Shown piece by piece: positions 42,585 to 50,305 of a stretch of 64,000 bases of DNA (positions are counted from its first letter, which is position 1; each line of letters opens with the position of its first letter). A program made the translations under genes and the position numbers. The DNA comes from a virus: positions 1-64,000 of the IMG/VR virus record IMGVR_UViG_3300044712_002337; one strand, 5' to 3'. The notes beneath the pieces are model-generated. The model ran no database searches and was not told where the DNA came from. It saw only the letters and a program-made list of their open reading frames with translations.

Positions 42585-42832
42585 CCGCTAAGTACTGCGT
42601 GTGTGGCCGTCGCGTTGACGGCCTCCTGCTCTGGGTCATCTGGGACAACACCACCATCAAAAATCCGTACTGGAATTACGAAACCAAGACGTGGGGTAAG
42701 GCCCCGCACTGGACGCCCAACCTGGAAGTTCTGCTCGTCGACTTCGCCCGGCACAACCCCGACGACATCCCCGTCGACCCCGAGTTCTCCCTCGTCTTCA
42801 CGGGGAGTTCTTTGAAACCCTGGATTTTATAA
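42581..42832 (+). CDS. small Trp-rich unknown protein
   Basis: 83 residues, ATGA overlap. CVCGRRVDG begins like a zinc-ribbon half; LLLWVIWDNTTIKNPYWNYE follows. Function unknown. Confidence 0.75.
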   Translation: MTAKYCVCGRRVDGLLLWVIWDNTTIKNPYWNYETKTWGKAPHWTPNLEVLLVDFARHNPDDIPVDPEFSLVFTGSSLKPWIL

Positions 42833-42849
42833 GGGGAGCGAAGCGAACC

Positions 42850-43173
42850 ATGAAATTGCTCAAACAAAAACCCGTCAAAACCCTCACCGTAACCGAGGCT
42901 CTAGGTCGGTTCGGGCCGAACAGCAACGCCGGCGGGAAATTATTCGTCCAAGTGTACAAGGACAATGAAGTGAGCATCCTCACCCGCTCGCCCGTGTTGG
43001 ACGACTGGGGGTTCACCAAGGGCGGCGGCATCTGGAGCACCGTCACCAGCAGCCTGGACCTGCTCGCCGACCGGCTGGTCGACATCGGCCCCAACTGCGA
43101 GTACTACCTGTTCGACTCCCTGGTGGAGTTCGCCCGGGCGGTCATCGAGAACAACTGGACATTTGAAGACTAG
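42850..43173 (+). CDS. unknown protein, paralogue of 56232 gene
   Basis: 107 residues. Its C-terminus EYYLFDSLVEFARAVIENNW matches EFFAFKSLEEFCQTAIERKW of the 56232 gene, and both have a Trp-rich strand before a helix, so they share a fold. Preceded by a GGAGCGAAGCGAACC start cassette. Function unknown. Confidence 0.8.
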   Translation: MKLLKQKPVKTLTVTEALGRFGPNSNAGGKLFVQVYKDNEVSILTRSPVLDDWGFTKGGGIWSTVTSSLDLLADRLVDIGPNCEYYLFDSLVEFARAVIENNWTFED

Positions 43174-43184
43174 GGAGAAATCAC

Positions 43185-43574
43185 TTGACCGAAACCCAAG
43201 CGCAAGAGGCCGCCCGGTTCGAGGCGACCGTCCGCAAGGGGTACGCCGACGGCTTCCGCCCCAAGCACTTCCGCCTGTACGACCTGGAAGACGACGGCCC
43301 GTGCGGGTGTGTGCTCGGCGCCGCCCTGCACGGCAGCGGCGTCGGGGCCGCCTTCACCACGACGGGCGGGGGCGTGGACTGTCTCGCCCGGCAGTTTCCC
43401 CAGTTGGGCAACGACTTCATGTGGGGCGCGGTCTACGGCTACGACCGCCACGTGGTGGTCGGTCGCCATACGGAGAATCCCGTCTTCCTGGCCGGGTACG
43501 CCCTCGGCCGGAAGTTCGACACGGAGGAGAAGGCATGCGGCACGGACTCGTCGCCCTCGTCGGGGTCTGTCTGA
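43185..43574 (+). CDS. unknown protein of the C-x-(V/I)-G family
   Basis: 129 residues from TTG at 43185 (GGGAGAAA upstream). Contains CGCVLGAALHGSG, and a later ARQFPQLGNDFMWG; relatives lie at 47349 and 48831. The family motif is a CG or CxxG turn followed by a helical half with N/D before hydrophobics. Function unknown. Confidence 0.75.
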   Translation: MTETQAQEAARFEATVRKGYADGFRPKHFRLYDLEDDGPCGCVLGAALHGSGVGAAFTTTGGGVDCLARQFPQLGNDFMWGAVYGYDRHVVVGRHTENPVFLAGYALGRKFDTEEKACGTDSSPSSGSV

Positions 43575-43666
43575 TGGGGTGCTCTCATGTTAACACAAAA
43601 ATTGTAGTACAACCCACCGACGACCACAAACGACTGACCTACAGGGTCGAAGTCTCCATCCCCTAG
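43535..43666 (+). CDS. small lipoprotein, possible outer spanin
   Basis: 43 residues, overlapping the end of the previous gene in another frame; GGAGGAGAAGG ribosome site. Signal peptide MRHGLVALVGVCLMGC with lipobox LMGC, mature part only 29 residues (SHVNTKIVVQPTDDHK). Size and lipobox fit an Rz1-type spanin, but no partner is visible. Confidence 0.65.
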   Translation: MRHGLVALVGVCLMGCSHVNTKIVVQPTDDHKRLTYRVEVSIP

Positions 43667-43698
43667 GGGCCTTCGGCCCAATTTTAAAAAGGTGAAAA
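43667..43698 (+). promoter_or_regulatory. hairpin-TTTTAAAA element 18, sense
   Basis: Hairpin GGGCC-TTC-GGCCC (43667-43679), then ATTTTAAAAAGGTGAAAA five bases before an ATG. Clear ribosome site. Confidence 0.8.
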
Positions 43699-43702
43699 CG
43701 TC

Positions 43703-44113
43703 ATGGAACTGAGAAGCCTGGGATTCGCCGAAGGAATGGCCCGCGGGCTGATGGGCGGGTTTCCGCCCAGTGACACGCCCAAGATGTTCGACTGGGACAA
43801 GGCCGCCCAAATCCTGGCCGAGCGGAGACCCGAGAGCGCGGCCGCCGGGTTAGCCGAGGACTGGGGTTGTACCGGCGGCGTCATCTGGGACGACGGAAAG
43901 CCGCAGAAGGACAGCTCGGCCTATCTGTCGTCCGTATGGGCCACCCCCGTCCTCGTGATTGGTGACGAGGTCATCCCGTGCTGGAAGAGGTTCGACAACC
44001 ACGGACACGCCGGCGAACACTGGCCGCCGTCCGCCCTGGCCTTGGTCGAAGGGGGCGACCCCACTCCTCTCGTCGTCGAGAACCCGTCTTACCCGCGAGG
44101 GAACCGGGCATGA
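43703..44113 (+). CDS. unknown 136-residue protein
   Basis: MELRSLGFAEGMARGLMGGF; middle with EDWGCTGGVIWDDGKPQKDS. ATG after element 18. Its stop overlaps the next start. Function unknown. Confidence 0.8.
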   Translation: MELRSLGFAEGMARGLMGGFPPSDTPKMFDWDKAAQILAERRPESAAAGLAEDWGCTGGVIWDDGKPQKDSSAYLSSVWATPVLVIGDEVIPCWKRFDNHGHAGEHWPPSALALVEGGDPTPLVVENPSYPRGNRA

Positions 44114-44466
44114 CCGTCGAAGAACTCCTCCAACACTGGCTGGCAGACCGCGAAGCCGTCGTACTCGGTTGGTTCGTCGGCACGGGCCGCGTCCTGATGG
44201 AGGACGCGGTCGACCTGGCCGTCGCCTTGGCAGAGGACGACCCGGAGCAGCACATCGCACGGGGGTTTGCTCGGAAACTGAGGGCGGCGATAGCCGCCAA
44301 GCACGCCGACTGCCACCCCGCCCACGTCGCCGTCGGCGAGGGGCGGTTCGCCGACGCCGAGCGGGAAATCGCCCGGCTGACCGCGGAATACGGCAGCCAG
44401 GACTGCGACGTCCTCGACCTGAACCGCCTCCTCCGCTTCAAGAAGTTCGTGGGGGAAAAGAAGTGA
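44110..44466 (+). CDS. unknown 118-residue helical protein
   Basis: ATGA overlap. MTVEELLQHWLADREAVVLG then REIARLTAEYGSQDCDVLDL; helical, mixed charge. Function unknown. Confidence 0.8.
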   Translation: MTVEELLQHWLADREAVVLGWFVGTGRVLMEDAVDLAVALAEDDPEQHIARGFARKLRAAIAAKHADCHPAHVAVGEGRFADAEREIARLTAEYGSQDCDVLDLNRLLRFKKFVGEKK

Positions 44467-45041
44467 GGCACGCGAAAGGTAGTTCGGCCCAACCGCACGT
44501 GTGGAGCCGCTGGTACTGCAACCTCACCCACCTCACGACCGAGACCACCGCCGGAAAGCGGTTCGTCACCGTCCAGCGGGGGTTCGCCGGCGGTAAGGCT
44601 CTGCTCACCACTCGCCCCAATGGTCCGGACGGGGGGTTCGTGGACAAAATGTACGACACCGTCGAACAGGCCGTCAGAGCCGGCCGCCGCGCCCTGGGCG
44701 TGACCGGTCCGGTCGTCCCACCCCTGGAAAAAGGAGACCCGTCCCCCGTGTTCCCCAACAACCGCCCCGTCCGCACCACCCAGGAACGCCGGGCCAACCA
44801 GGACGAGCCGCTCGCCCGCAAGGCTCGCAAGGGGAAGAACCTGCCGAACGCCTGGGACGACCTCGTCAACCGGACCGGGCTGAAAATCTGGAAGCTGGCC
44901 ATCCGCTGGCTGAAGGACGCCGCCAACAAGGGCCGCAAGAAGGACGACGTCTTCTCGGATTTCAGAAAAAAGCCGGAGTTCAAGACTTTTACCAAAGAAG
45001 AGTTCACCCTCCTGTGGAAGTGGCGGATAGACGGGTTCTAA
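44463..45041 (+). CDS. unknown 192-residue basic protein
   Basis: GTG start overlapping the previous stop: MRHAKGSSAQPHVWSRWYCN. Basic middle with RKARKGKNLPNAWDDLVNRT and C-terminus KKPEFKTFTKEEFTLLWKWR. Possibly nucleic-acid binding. The start motif GTGAGGCACGCGAAAGG resembles that of the 57023 gene. Confidence 0.8.
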   Translation: MRHAKGSSAQPHVWSRWYCNLTHLTTETTAGKRFVTVQRGFAGGKALLTTRPNGPDGGFVDKMYDTVEQAVRAGRRALGVTGPVVPPLEKGDPSPVFPNNRPVRTTQERRANQDEPLARKARKGKNLPNAWDDLVNRTGLKIWKLAIRWLKDAANKGRKKDDVFSDFRKKPEFKTFTKEEFTLLWKWRIDGF

Positions 45042-45058
45042 CCCCCCTTCGGGGGCTT

Positions 45059-45094
45059 CGGGGGCAGAGCCCCCGGATGTTAAAAGGAGGAAAT
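45059..45094 (+). promoter_or_regulatory. hairpin-TTTTAAAA element 19, sense
   Basis: Hairpin with CGGGGGC arms (45059-45075), then GATGTTAAAAGGAGGAAAT with a perfect AGGAGG. GTG start follows at 45101. Confidence 0.8.
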
Positions 45095-45100
45095 CTCCCC

Positions 45101-45367
45101 GTGCACACGACTGTCGTCTCCCCCACCCGCCCCGAGGCCCGCGCCGCCCCCCGGGTCGCCCTGGGCGACGTCCTCCGGGCCGACCTGCGGGCGCGGTGGG
45201 CGGCCGCCGTCGGGCGGGGCGAGCGGGAGGCCGTCCGCCGCTGGCTGCGGGTGGCCGACGCCTGGGCGGCGGTCGGCGCCCCGGGGTTCCCGCTGGTGCG
45301 GCTGGCCGCCCGCCTGGCCGACCTCGCTCTGATTCCGGTCCGGGCGTATCGCCAGGTCGGCGGGTAG
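45101..45367 (+). CDS. unknown 88-residue helical protein
   Basis: GTG start, MHTTVVSPTRPEARAAPRVA then DLRARWAAAVGRGEREAVRR. Arg/Ala-rich helices. Immediately upstream of TnpB element 1. Function unknown. Confidence 0.75.
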   Translation: MHTTVVSPTRPEARAAPRVALGDVLRADLRARWAAAVGRGEREAVRRWLRVADAWAAVGAPGFPLVRLAARLADLALIPVRAYRQVGG

Positions 45368-46752
45368 AACGTCGATGTTATCAGTAGAAATGAGAGTAGC
45401 AACCCTAGCCGGGGCGGCGACTTATGAAAAACAGTATGTTTTAGGGAATTTTTCGCCCGCGAAAAGCGTCTGATGGGCCTTTTTGGGGTACGAGCTATGG
45501 ATGATTCGCTCTCAGCGCATTCTCCTGAAGCCGACGCCCCAACAAGCGAAGCAGTTCGAAAGGTCTGCCGGCCTAGCCCGCTTCGCATGGAACTGGGCAC
45601 TCGCAATCCGCGAACGACACTGGCGGTGGTTCGGAAAGCGTGAAGGATACCGTCGGCCAACCGCTATCTCCTTGAATAATCTATGGAGAAGGATTCGAAG
45701 GTTTAAATTCCCCTGGACGTACGAACTTAGCAACCGGATTCCTGGGGACTGCTTTCGAAAGCTGGATTTCGCGTACCACGCCGCCTTTCGGCGGATGAAG
45801 GCCGGGTCCGAAGCCGGGTTTCCGAAATTCCACAAGAAGAGGGACGAGTCCAGCTTCATGGTGGTCCCCGGAAAATCGACGCCGATGAGGCTGAGTGGAA
45901 CCCGATTCCAAATCCCAAAAATTGGTTTCGTTAAAACTCAATCGAAATTGAGGTGGCCCGGAGCCACCCAAACCTACGGCCGTGTGAAGCGTGTGGCGGG
46001 TCGGTGGTGGCTCACCTTGTCGTACGAACTGCCCGACCCGCCGAAACTGCCGGACGGGAGACCGGCTTGTGGTATCGACCTCGGGATTTCGAGACTGGCG
46101 ACGATTGCAAGCGGTGGCCGAGTGGTCGAGGAGGTGAAGTCCCCTTCCCCGTACATGAAGGCTCAAGAGCAACTGCGGCAGGCGAAGCGGCGGGCGAACC
46201 GTAAATCGCGAGGCTCTGCGAATCAGCGGAAGGCACTATTAAAGCTTGCCAAGCTTCACGAGCGAGTCGCCAGCGTCCGCGGCAACTTCCTGCATCAGTT
46301 AACGAACCGGCTCGTCAATCGGTTCGGGGTCATCTGTCTTGAGGACTTGCGAGTCGGCGAGCTAGCCGGGAAGGGTCTTGGCAAACTAATCCACGATATG
46401 GGATGGGGTATAATCCGCCGGCAAATCGAATACAAGGCAGAGACGGCCGGCACGAAAGTCGTCTTCGCCGACCGGTTCTACCCGAGTTCGAAAACCTGTT
46501 CGACCTGCGGTCAAGTGAAAACCAAGCTTGCCCTGGCCGAACGGAACTGGACGTGTGAGGGTTGCGGCACCTCGCACAACCGCGACGTCAACGCCGCGAT
46601 TAATCTCGAAAAACTAGGGCGGGGCACGCCCGAAGAAACGCCTGCGGAGACCAGGTCTACGCCGAAGCGAAAGCTGAGTTGTAGTCGGTCGAGGAAACAG
46701 GAAACCCCTTGCTCGCAGGAGCGGCAAGCTGGGGAAATGCCCACGTCAGGAC
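45368..46752 (+). mobile_element. TnpB element 1 (IS200/IS605-like, no TnpA), left end undetermined
   Basis: Contains the TnpB gene. By analogy with element 2 the right end is GTCAGGAC (46752) before TACC. The left flank 45368-45500 is AT-rich (GAAAAACAGTATGTTTTAGG), but no terminal palindrome was proved. No TnpA is present, so mobility in cis is unlikely. The 3' end should hold an omega-RNA. Confidence 0.6.
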
Positions 46753-46778
46753 TACCGCCTATGACGCCGACGCCGTAG
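45501..46778 (+). CDS. tnpB: TnpB RNA-guided nuclease (IS605 OrfB)
   Basis: 425 residues from ATG at 45501. The N-terminal OrfB helical part (QQAKQFERSAGLARFAWNWA) is followed by RuvC catalytic motifs: D in GIDLGISRLAT, E in VICLEDLRVG and D in HNRDVNAAINLEKL, with the zinc ribbon CSTCGQVKTKL ... CEGCG between them. The last dozen residues (PTSGLPPMTPTP-like) seem to be read from flanking DNA past the element's inferred right end. RNA-guided DNA endonuclease or transposition modulator by family. Confidence 0.9.
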   Translation: MIRSQRILLKPTPQQAKQFERSAGLARFAWNWALAIRERHWRWFGKREGYRRPTAISLNNLWRRIRRFKFPWTYELSNRIPGDCFRKLDFAYHAAFRRMKAGSEAGFPKFHKKRDESSFMVVPGKSTPMRLSGTRFQIPKIGFVKTQSKLRWPGATQTYGRVKRVAGRWWLTLSYELPDPPKLPDGRPACGIDLGISRLATIASGGRVVEEVKSPSPYMKAQEQLRQAKRRANRKSRGSANQRKALLKLAKLHERVASVRGNFLHQLTNRLVNRFGVICLEDLRVGELAGKGLGKLIHDMGWGIIRRQIEYKAETAGTKVVFADRFYPSSKTCSTCGQVKTKLALAERNWTCEGCGTSHNRDVNAAINLEKLGRGTPEETPAETRSTPKRKLSCSRSRKQETPCSQERQAGEMPTSGLPPMTPTP

Positions 46779-46804
46779 CGTCACAATCAAGAATAACGTG
46801 TACG

Positions 46805-46832
46805 ACGGGCGGGGTTAACTCGCCCGTTTTTT
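46805..46832 (+). terminator. intrinsic terminator after TnpB 1
   Basis: ACGGGCG/CGCCCGT stem followed by six T. Confidence 0.85.
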
Positions 46833-47196
46833 CTTGTCCTAACATTAACAGTATTAATAACTTAATAAAAGCCGACGGAATTGTGGGAATAAAATGACCT
46901 TTCGGCGCATCTAGGACGTACCGACCTTTTGTCCGTCCGCCGGCCCTCCGTCGTCCGCTCTCCCGTCCGGGAAGACGTCAGTCAACGTGAGGACAGGATG
47001 TCCGAGCGAAGGCCTCGCCGCCTGAGATTGTCCGGCGGACCGGATGTCCGCCCTCCCACCGTCCGGTCCTACCCCCGTCCGTCCTAGTGTCCGTGGAAGA
47101 ACTCTGCGCCGAACGGGGTTCGGAGCGGAGGGCGAGGACTTCCGTCCGGGAAGCCCACCCCCCGGCGACCGTCTTCGTCCCGTCCGAAGGACTGGT

Positions 47197-47232
47197 GATT
47201 TTCCCCTTTTAACATGCCGGCCGGAGGCCGGC
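47197..47232 (-). repeat. hairpin-TTTTAAAA element 20, inverted
   Basis: GATTTTCCCCTTTTAACAT, then hairpin GCCGGCC/GGCCGGC (47216-47232). Reads against the rightward genes. Confidence 0.75.
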
Positions 47233-47348
47233 TGAGAACCAGTCGCATCGCGCGATTCCGGGGAATCGGCGGGACTGGCCTTGCATCGGGAATGTGACTA
47301 CCTTACAAAATGCGGGGCTTACCCGGGTCCCGAGAGAGGAGCGGACGC

Positions 47349-47729
47349 GTGACCGAAGACCAACGCCAGGAGTTTCTCGCGCTGGCGAGAAAAGGGTTCG
47401 AGACGGTGCCGCCCAAGCCGGGCCAGTGGGTGTCCCGGCGGCCGGGGCACAAGGACATCATCGGGTGCTGCGGGGTGGGCGCCGCCGCCGTCGCCAAGTT
47501 CGGCGGCGAGCCGGGCGACCCGGCGGTGGCGGTCAAGTCCCTCGGCCTGCCGGAGGACTACACCTGGGGCGTGCAACTCGGGTTCGACATGCCGAACAAC
47601 AAACCGCCCGACGACCTGAACTTCGACGAGGACGCGTACGCCCTGGCCCGGCTGGGGCACGCCGACGGGGTGATGCTCCGCCGGGAGGCGGAGGAGAAAT
47701 GGAGTGGGAAGAAACCCCCGCAGTTTTAA
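47349..47729 (+). CDS. unknown protein of the C-x-(V/I)-G family
   Basis: 126 residues from GTG, strong GAGAGGAG site. TEDQRQEFLALARKGFETVP then DIIGCCGVGAAAVAKFGG and FDMPNNKPPDDLNFDEDAYA. Related to 43185 and 48831 by the CGxGAA motif and the following hydrophobic/acidic helix. The end overlaps a degenerate A/T box. Function unknown. Confidence 0.75.
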   Translation: MTEDQRQEFLALARKGFETVPPKPGQWVSRRPGHKDIIGCCGVGAAAVAKFGGEPGDPAVAVKSLGLPEDYTWGVQLGFDMPNNKPPDDLNFDEDAYALARLGHADGVMLRREAEEKWSGKKPPQF

Positions 47730-47740
47730 CAGGTCGAAAT
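47723..47740 (+). promoter_or_regulatory. degenerate TTTTAAAA-type box 21
   Basis: GTTTTAACAGGTCGAAAT overlaps the stop codon of the preceding gene. No hairpin. Weak. Confidence 0.4.
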
Positions 47741-47770
47741 CCATGCCACTCGTGCGAGGATACCGAGCAC

Positions 47771-48169
47771 ATGCTGATTGCAGTACCCCTCAACCCGGTC
47801 ACCGTGGCCAAACGCGCCTTCTGGCTGGCCTTCCAGGCGAGTCGGGCCCAGGGAATGGGCCACCTCCACGCTGAGGCGGCCAAGGCGGCCACCGAAGACG
47901 ACGTCTGGCGGGTCGTCATGACGGACGAGTGGACGGGGAAGAGCCGGGACTTCCCGTACGGGGATTACGTGTTCGGCCGCATGATGAAGACCCGACTCCA
48001 GTGGACGAGCGACGAAATCCAGACGCCGGAGTCGGAGCCGCGGTTCGACTACCAGAGCTGGTGCGGACGGTACGGCGGGTACGGGGAGCTCGTCGACGCC
48101 GCCGTCTCCTCCCTGAAGGAAGAGCAGAACCGCTCCCCGAACCCCGAGAAGGAGGCGGCTCGTGCGTAG
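47771..48169 (+). CDS. unknown 132-residue protein
   Basis: Frame opened from ATG at 47771: MLIAVPLNPVTVAKRAFWLA then EAAKAATEDDVWRVVMTDEW and FDYQSWCGRYGGYGELV. A short in-frame extension upstream is possible. Function unknown. Confidence 0.7.
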   Translation: MLIAVPLNPVTVAKRAFWLAFQASRAQGMGHLHAEAAKAATEDDVWRVVMTDEWTGKSRDFPYGDYVFGRMMKTRLQWTSDEIQTPESEPRFDYQSWCGRYGGYGELVDAAVSSLKEEQNRSPNPEKEAARA

Positions 48170-48302
48170 CGTCCCCGTCGTCTGCACCGCCCTGGCCGGG
48201 GCCGCCCTCGGCTTCGGCTGGGTGCCCCTGGCCCTGCTGTTCGCCTGCCTGGTGCCGCCCACCGCGGCATTCGTCCGCTGGGGATCGGCTTCACCGACAT
48301 AA
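48162..48302 (+). CDS. 46-residue membrane protein
   Basis: GTG at 48162 inside the end of the previous gene with a GGAGG site. MRSVPVVCTALAGAALGFGW, then LALLFACLVPPTAAFVRWG: two hydrophobic stretches, probably one or two membrane helices. Function unknown. Confidence 0.65.
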   Translation: MRSVPVVCTALAGAALGFGWVPLALLFACLVPPTAAFVRWGSASPT

Positions 48303-48312
48303 GGAGTAAGGC

Positions 48313-48819
48313 GTGAAAAAGGTAGTCGCGTTAGTCTCGCTGCCGGGCGGGGGCAAGACGACGCTCGCCCGCAAGCTCGTCCGCGAAGCGATGCCCGAGG
48401 CGTCCGACGCCGCCGTCGACCTCGTCCTGAAGGGGTTCGAGCCTTGCGGGTCGCCGGTGGTGGTGTGCTCGGCCGACCACTACTTCATCGACGGCGAGGA
48501 CGGGGACAAGTACAAGTTCCGGAGCGAAGACCTGCCGCTGGCCCACCACGAGTGCCAGCGACTCTGCCTGTTGGCCATGACGGACGAAGTCCCCCTGGTC
48601 ATCGTCGACAACTGCAACCTGACCGAGCGGGACCGGGCGTTCTACGCGGCCGCCGCCCGCAAGCACGGTTATGAGCTGGAGTACCGCCTGCCCGGCACCC
48701 CGTGGCAGTTCGACCCCGAGGAGTGCGCCCGCCGCACCACCCACGGCGTCCCCCTCGAAATCATTCGGCGGATGGCGGAACACGCCACCTACCCGCCGGT
48801 TAACAACTCTAAACCGTGA
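48313..48819 (+). CDS. P-loop kinase-like protein (NEDD4BP2-like)
   Basis: 168 residues from GTG. Walker A is SLPGGGKTTLARKL. CSADHYFIDGEDGDKYKF and LAHHECQRLC, then PLVIVDNCNLTERD correspond to the DxxF/D-N-T kinase pattern of polynucleotide-kinase-like and NEDD4-binding-protein-2-like domains. Probably phosphorylates a nucleic acid end or small substrate. GTG has AAGGAGTAAGG upstream. Confidence 0.8.
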   Translation: MKKVVALVSLPGGGKTTLARKLVREAMPEASDAAVDLVLKGFEPCGSPVVVCSADHYFIDGEDGDKYKFRSEDLPLAHHECQRLCLLAMTDEVPLVIVDNCNLTERDRAFYAAAARKHGYELEYRLPGTPWQFDPEECARRTTHGVPLEIIRRMAEHATYPPVNNSKP

Positions 48820-48830
48820 GCGGAGCGAAC

Positions 48831-49223
48831 ATGGGAAAAGTAGAGTGCGTGTTCGACGGCCCGCAGGCGTACTACGACGAGCTGGTGCGGGCCAGCCGGG
48901 CGGGCGAGTTCCCGGCCACCGACGGGTTCTCCTGCGCGTACCTGACCCCCGACGGCCGCCGGTGCGGCATCGGCAAGCTGTGGCCGCGTCGCACGTGCGA
49001 GACGGCCGAGGCGCAGGGGTGGGGGGCCGTGTCTTACTGGAAAGACGAGGCCGCGTCCGACCGGCTGCCCGCGTGGCTCCCGGTCGCGGACGCGGTCCGC
49101 ATCCAGAACGCACACGACGACCAGTTCGACGGCGACCTCCCCACCTGGGACCACGAACAGTTCGTTCGGAGTTTGAACGACATCCCCGTGTTCGCGGGCT
49201 GCGCCCGCATGTTAAAAGGGTAA
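48831..49223 (+). CDS. unknown protein of the C-x-(V/I)-G family
   Basis: 130 residues from ATG after GAGCGGAGCGAAC. GRRCGIGKLWPRRTCETAEA and WLPVADAVRIQNAHDDQFDG. The last five residues RMLKG are encoded by the box of the next hairpin-TTTTAAAA element. Related to 43185 and 47349. An upstream in-frame GTG at 48816 is an alternative start. Confidence 0.75.
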   Translation: MGKVECVFDGPQAYYDELVRASRAGEFPATDGFSCAYLTPDGRRCGIGKLWPRRTCETAEAQGWGAVSYWKDEAASDRLPAWLPVADAVRIQNAHDDQFDGDLPTWDHEQFVRSLNDIPVFAGCARMLKG

Positions 49224-49227
49224 AACC
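49194..49227 (+). promoter_or_regulatory. hairpin-TTTTAAAA element 22, sense
   Basis: Hairpin GCGGGC-TGC-GCCCGC (49194-49208), then ATGTTAAAAGGGTAAAACC to the ATG at 49228. Confidence 0.8.
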
Positions 49228-49641
49228 ATGTCCGCGACGAAGACCCAGGCGGACCGGTTCGCCCGCAAGGCCCGCGCCGTCGCCACCCTGGCCGACGTGG
49301 TGGCCGGGGACTACTTCCCGGCCCAGAAGAATGAGTGGCTCGCCGCCGGCCGGTCCTTCCTGGCCGACGTCCGCGCCCGCCTCGGGGGCGACGGCGAGGT
49401 GCGGGTGTGCCGGGGCGGCCCGGCCGTGCCCGGGGAGATTGTCTTACACACGGACAAGTTATACATCATACTCTGCGCCGGCCCGCTCGGCCCGGCGTCC
49501 GGGCTGATGTACCGGACCTGTCAGGGGCGGAAAGACTATACGGGCGGCCCCAACCGGTATTACTCGTACCGCGCCCTGGCCGACGACCCGGACGGGTTCG
49601 TGGGGGTGCTGCGGGCTCTGCAAGAAAAGGGGGCGATGTGA
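49228..49641 (+). CDS. unknown 137-residue protein
   Basis: MSATKTQADRFARKARAVAT; IVLHTDKLYIILCAG is a strand segment; ends LRALQEKGAM. Start after element 22. Function unknown. Confidence 0.8.
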   Translation: MSATKTQADRFARKARAVATLADVVAGDYFPAQKNEWLAAGRSFLADVRARLGGDGEVRVCRGGPAVPGEIVLHTDKLYIILCAGPLGPASGLMYRTCQGRKDYTGGPNRYYSYRALADDPDGFVGVLRALQEKGAM

Positions 49642-49856
49642 ACAGCTCGGTCGACAGAAAAATCCACAAACTCCTGATGAACGAACGGGATGGTCCGCAC
49701 GGGGAGAGCGAGCGGAGGTACGCCGCCGAGTGGGCTCTGGATCACCTGGACAACACGGAATGTGAAGACGACCCGATGCCGGTCGAGGACGCCCTGGACT
49801 ACCTGGCGGAAGCGGTGACGGACTTGGCGGGGCGTATCCGAGCCCTTCGCGACTGA
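49638..49856 (+). CDS. small acidic helical protein
   Basis: 72 residues, GTG in GTGA overlap. NSSVDRKIHKLLMNERDGP and DDPMPVEDALDYLAEAVTDL. Function unknown. Confidence 0.75.
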   Translation: MNSSVDRKIHKLLMNERDGPHGESERRYAAEWALDHLDNTECEDDPMPVEDALDYLAEAVTDLAGRIRALRD

Positions 49857-49857
49857 T

Positions 49858-49893
49858 GATTTCACCCTTTTAAAATCACGGGCATAGCCCGTG
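49858..49893 (-). repeat. hairpin-TTTTAAAA element 23, inverted
   Basis: GATTTCACCCTTTTAAAAT, then hairpin CACGGGC-ATA-GCCCGTG (49877-49893). Antisense to the rightward genes; the next gene has its own GGAGGTGGGAC. Confidence 0.85.
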
Positions 49894-49910
49894 GACCCCG
49901 GAGGTGGGAC

Positions 49911-50297
49911 ATGCGGGCTGACCTGACCGTGGGGCACTACGCGTTCCGTGTGGCTGATGAAGATTTTGTGAATCCGGAGGAGTTCGCGAGCTACGCCTAC
50001 GACCGCAAGAAGCCCTCCGTCTTCCTCTTCCACGACCACGGCGCCGTCCTGGCCGTGGTCGTGGCGGACGACCTCCAGGACGCCCTCGACATCGCGGCGG
50101 ACGAGGACAAGCTGGACCGGTTTCAGGTCCAGGGGGAGGAGTTAAAAGATTACGAGGACGAAGAGGGCCTGTCCTTCCTGGGCAACGCCGGGGAGCCGTT
50201 CGACATCGAGTCTTTAGGGGTGGAACAACTCCCCTTCCCTCCCTTCTCCCCCGTCGCCCTGTACGTGGCGGCCGGCAAAGCCGCCCTGAAAGCCTGA
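49911..50297 (+). CDS. unknown 128-residue acidic protein
   Basis: MRADLTVGHYAFRVADEDFV; VFLFHDHGAVLAVVVADDLQ; acidic end KDYEDEEGLSFLGNAGE. Strong ribosome site GGAGGTGGGAC. Function unknown. Confidence 0.8.
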   Translation: MRADLTVGHYAFRVADEDFVNPEEFASYAYDRKKPSVFLFHDHGAVLAVVVADDLQDALDIAADEDKLDRFQVQGEELKDYEDEEGLSFLGNAGEPFDIESLGVEQLPFPPFSPVALYVAAGKAALKA

Positions 50298-50305
50298 GCC
50301 GAAGC

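Larger units (their letters stand above)
46779..47348. other. 570-base non-coding region with terminator, AT-rich stretch and GTCCG array
   Basis: A terminator ends TnpB (46805-46832). Then 46833-46900 is the most AT-rich stretch noted in the window (ACATTAACAGTATTAATAAC). From 46931 to 47187 the pentamer GTCCG occurs twelve times (46931, 46935, 46953, 46965, 47000, 47030, 47046, 47061, 47077, 47089, 47144, 47182), several spaced 12-16 bases. An inverted hairpin-TTTTAAAA element and a structured leader (47239-47278) follow. Candidate origin or regulator site. Confidence 0.6.
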
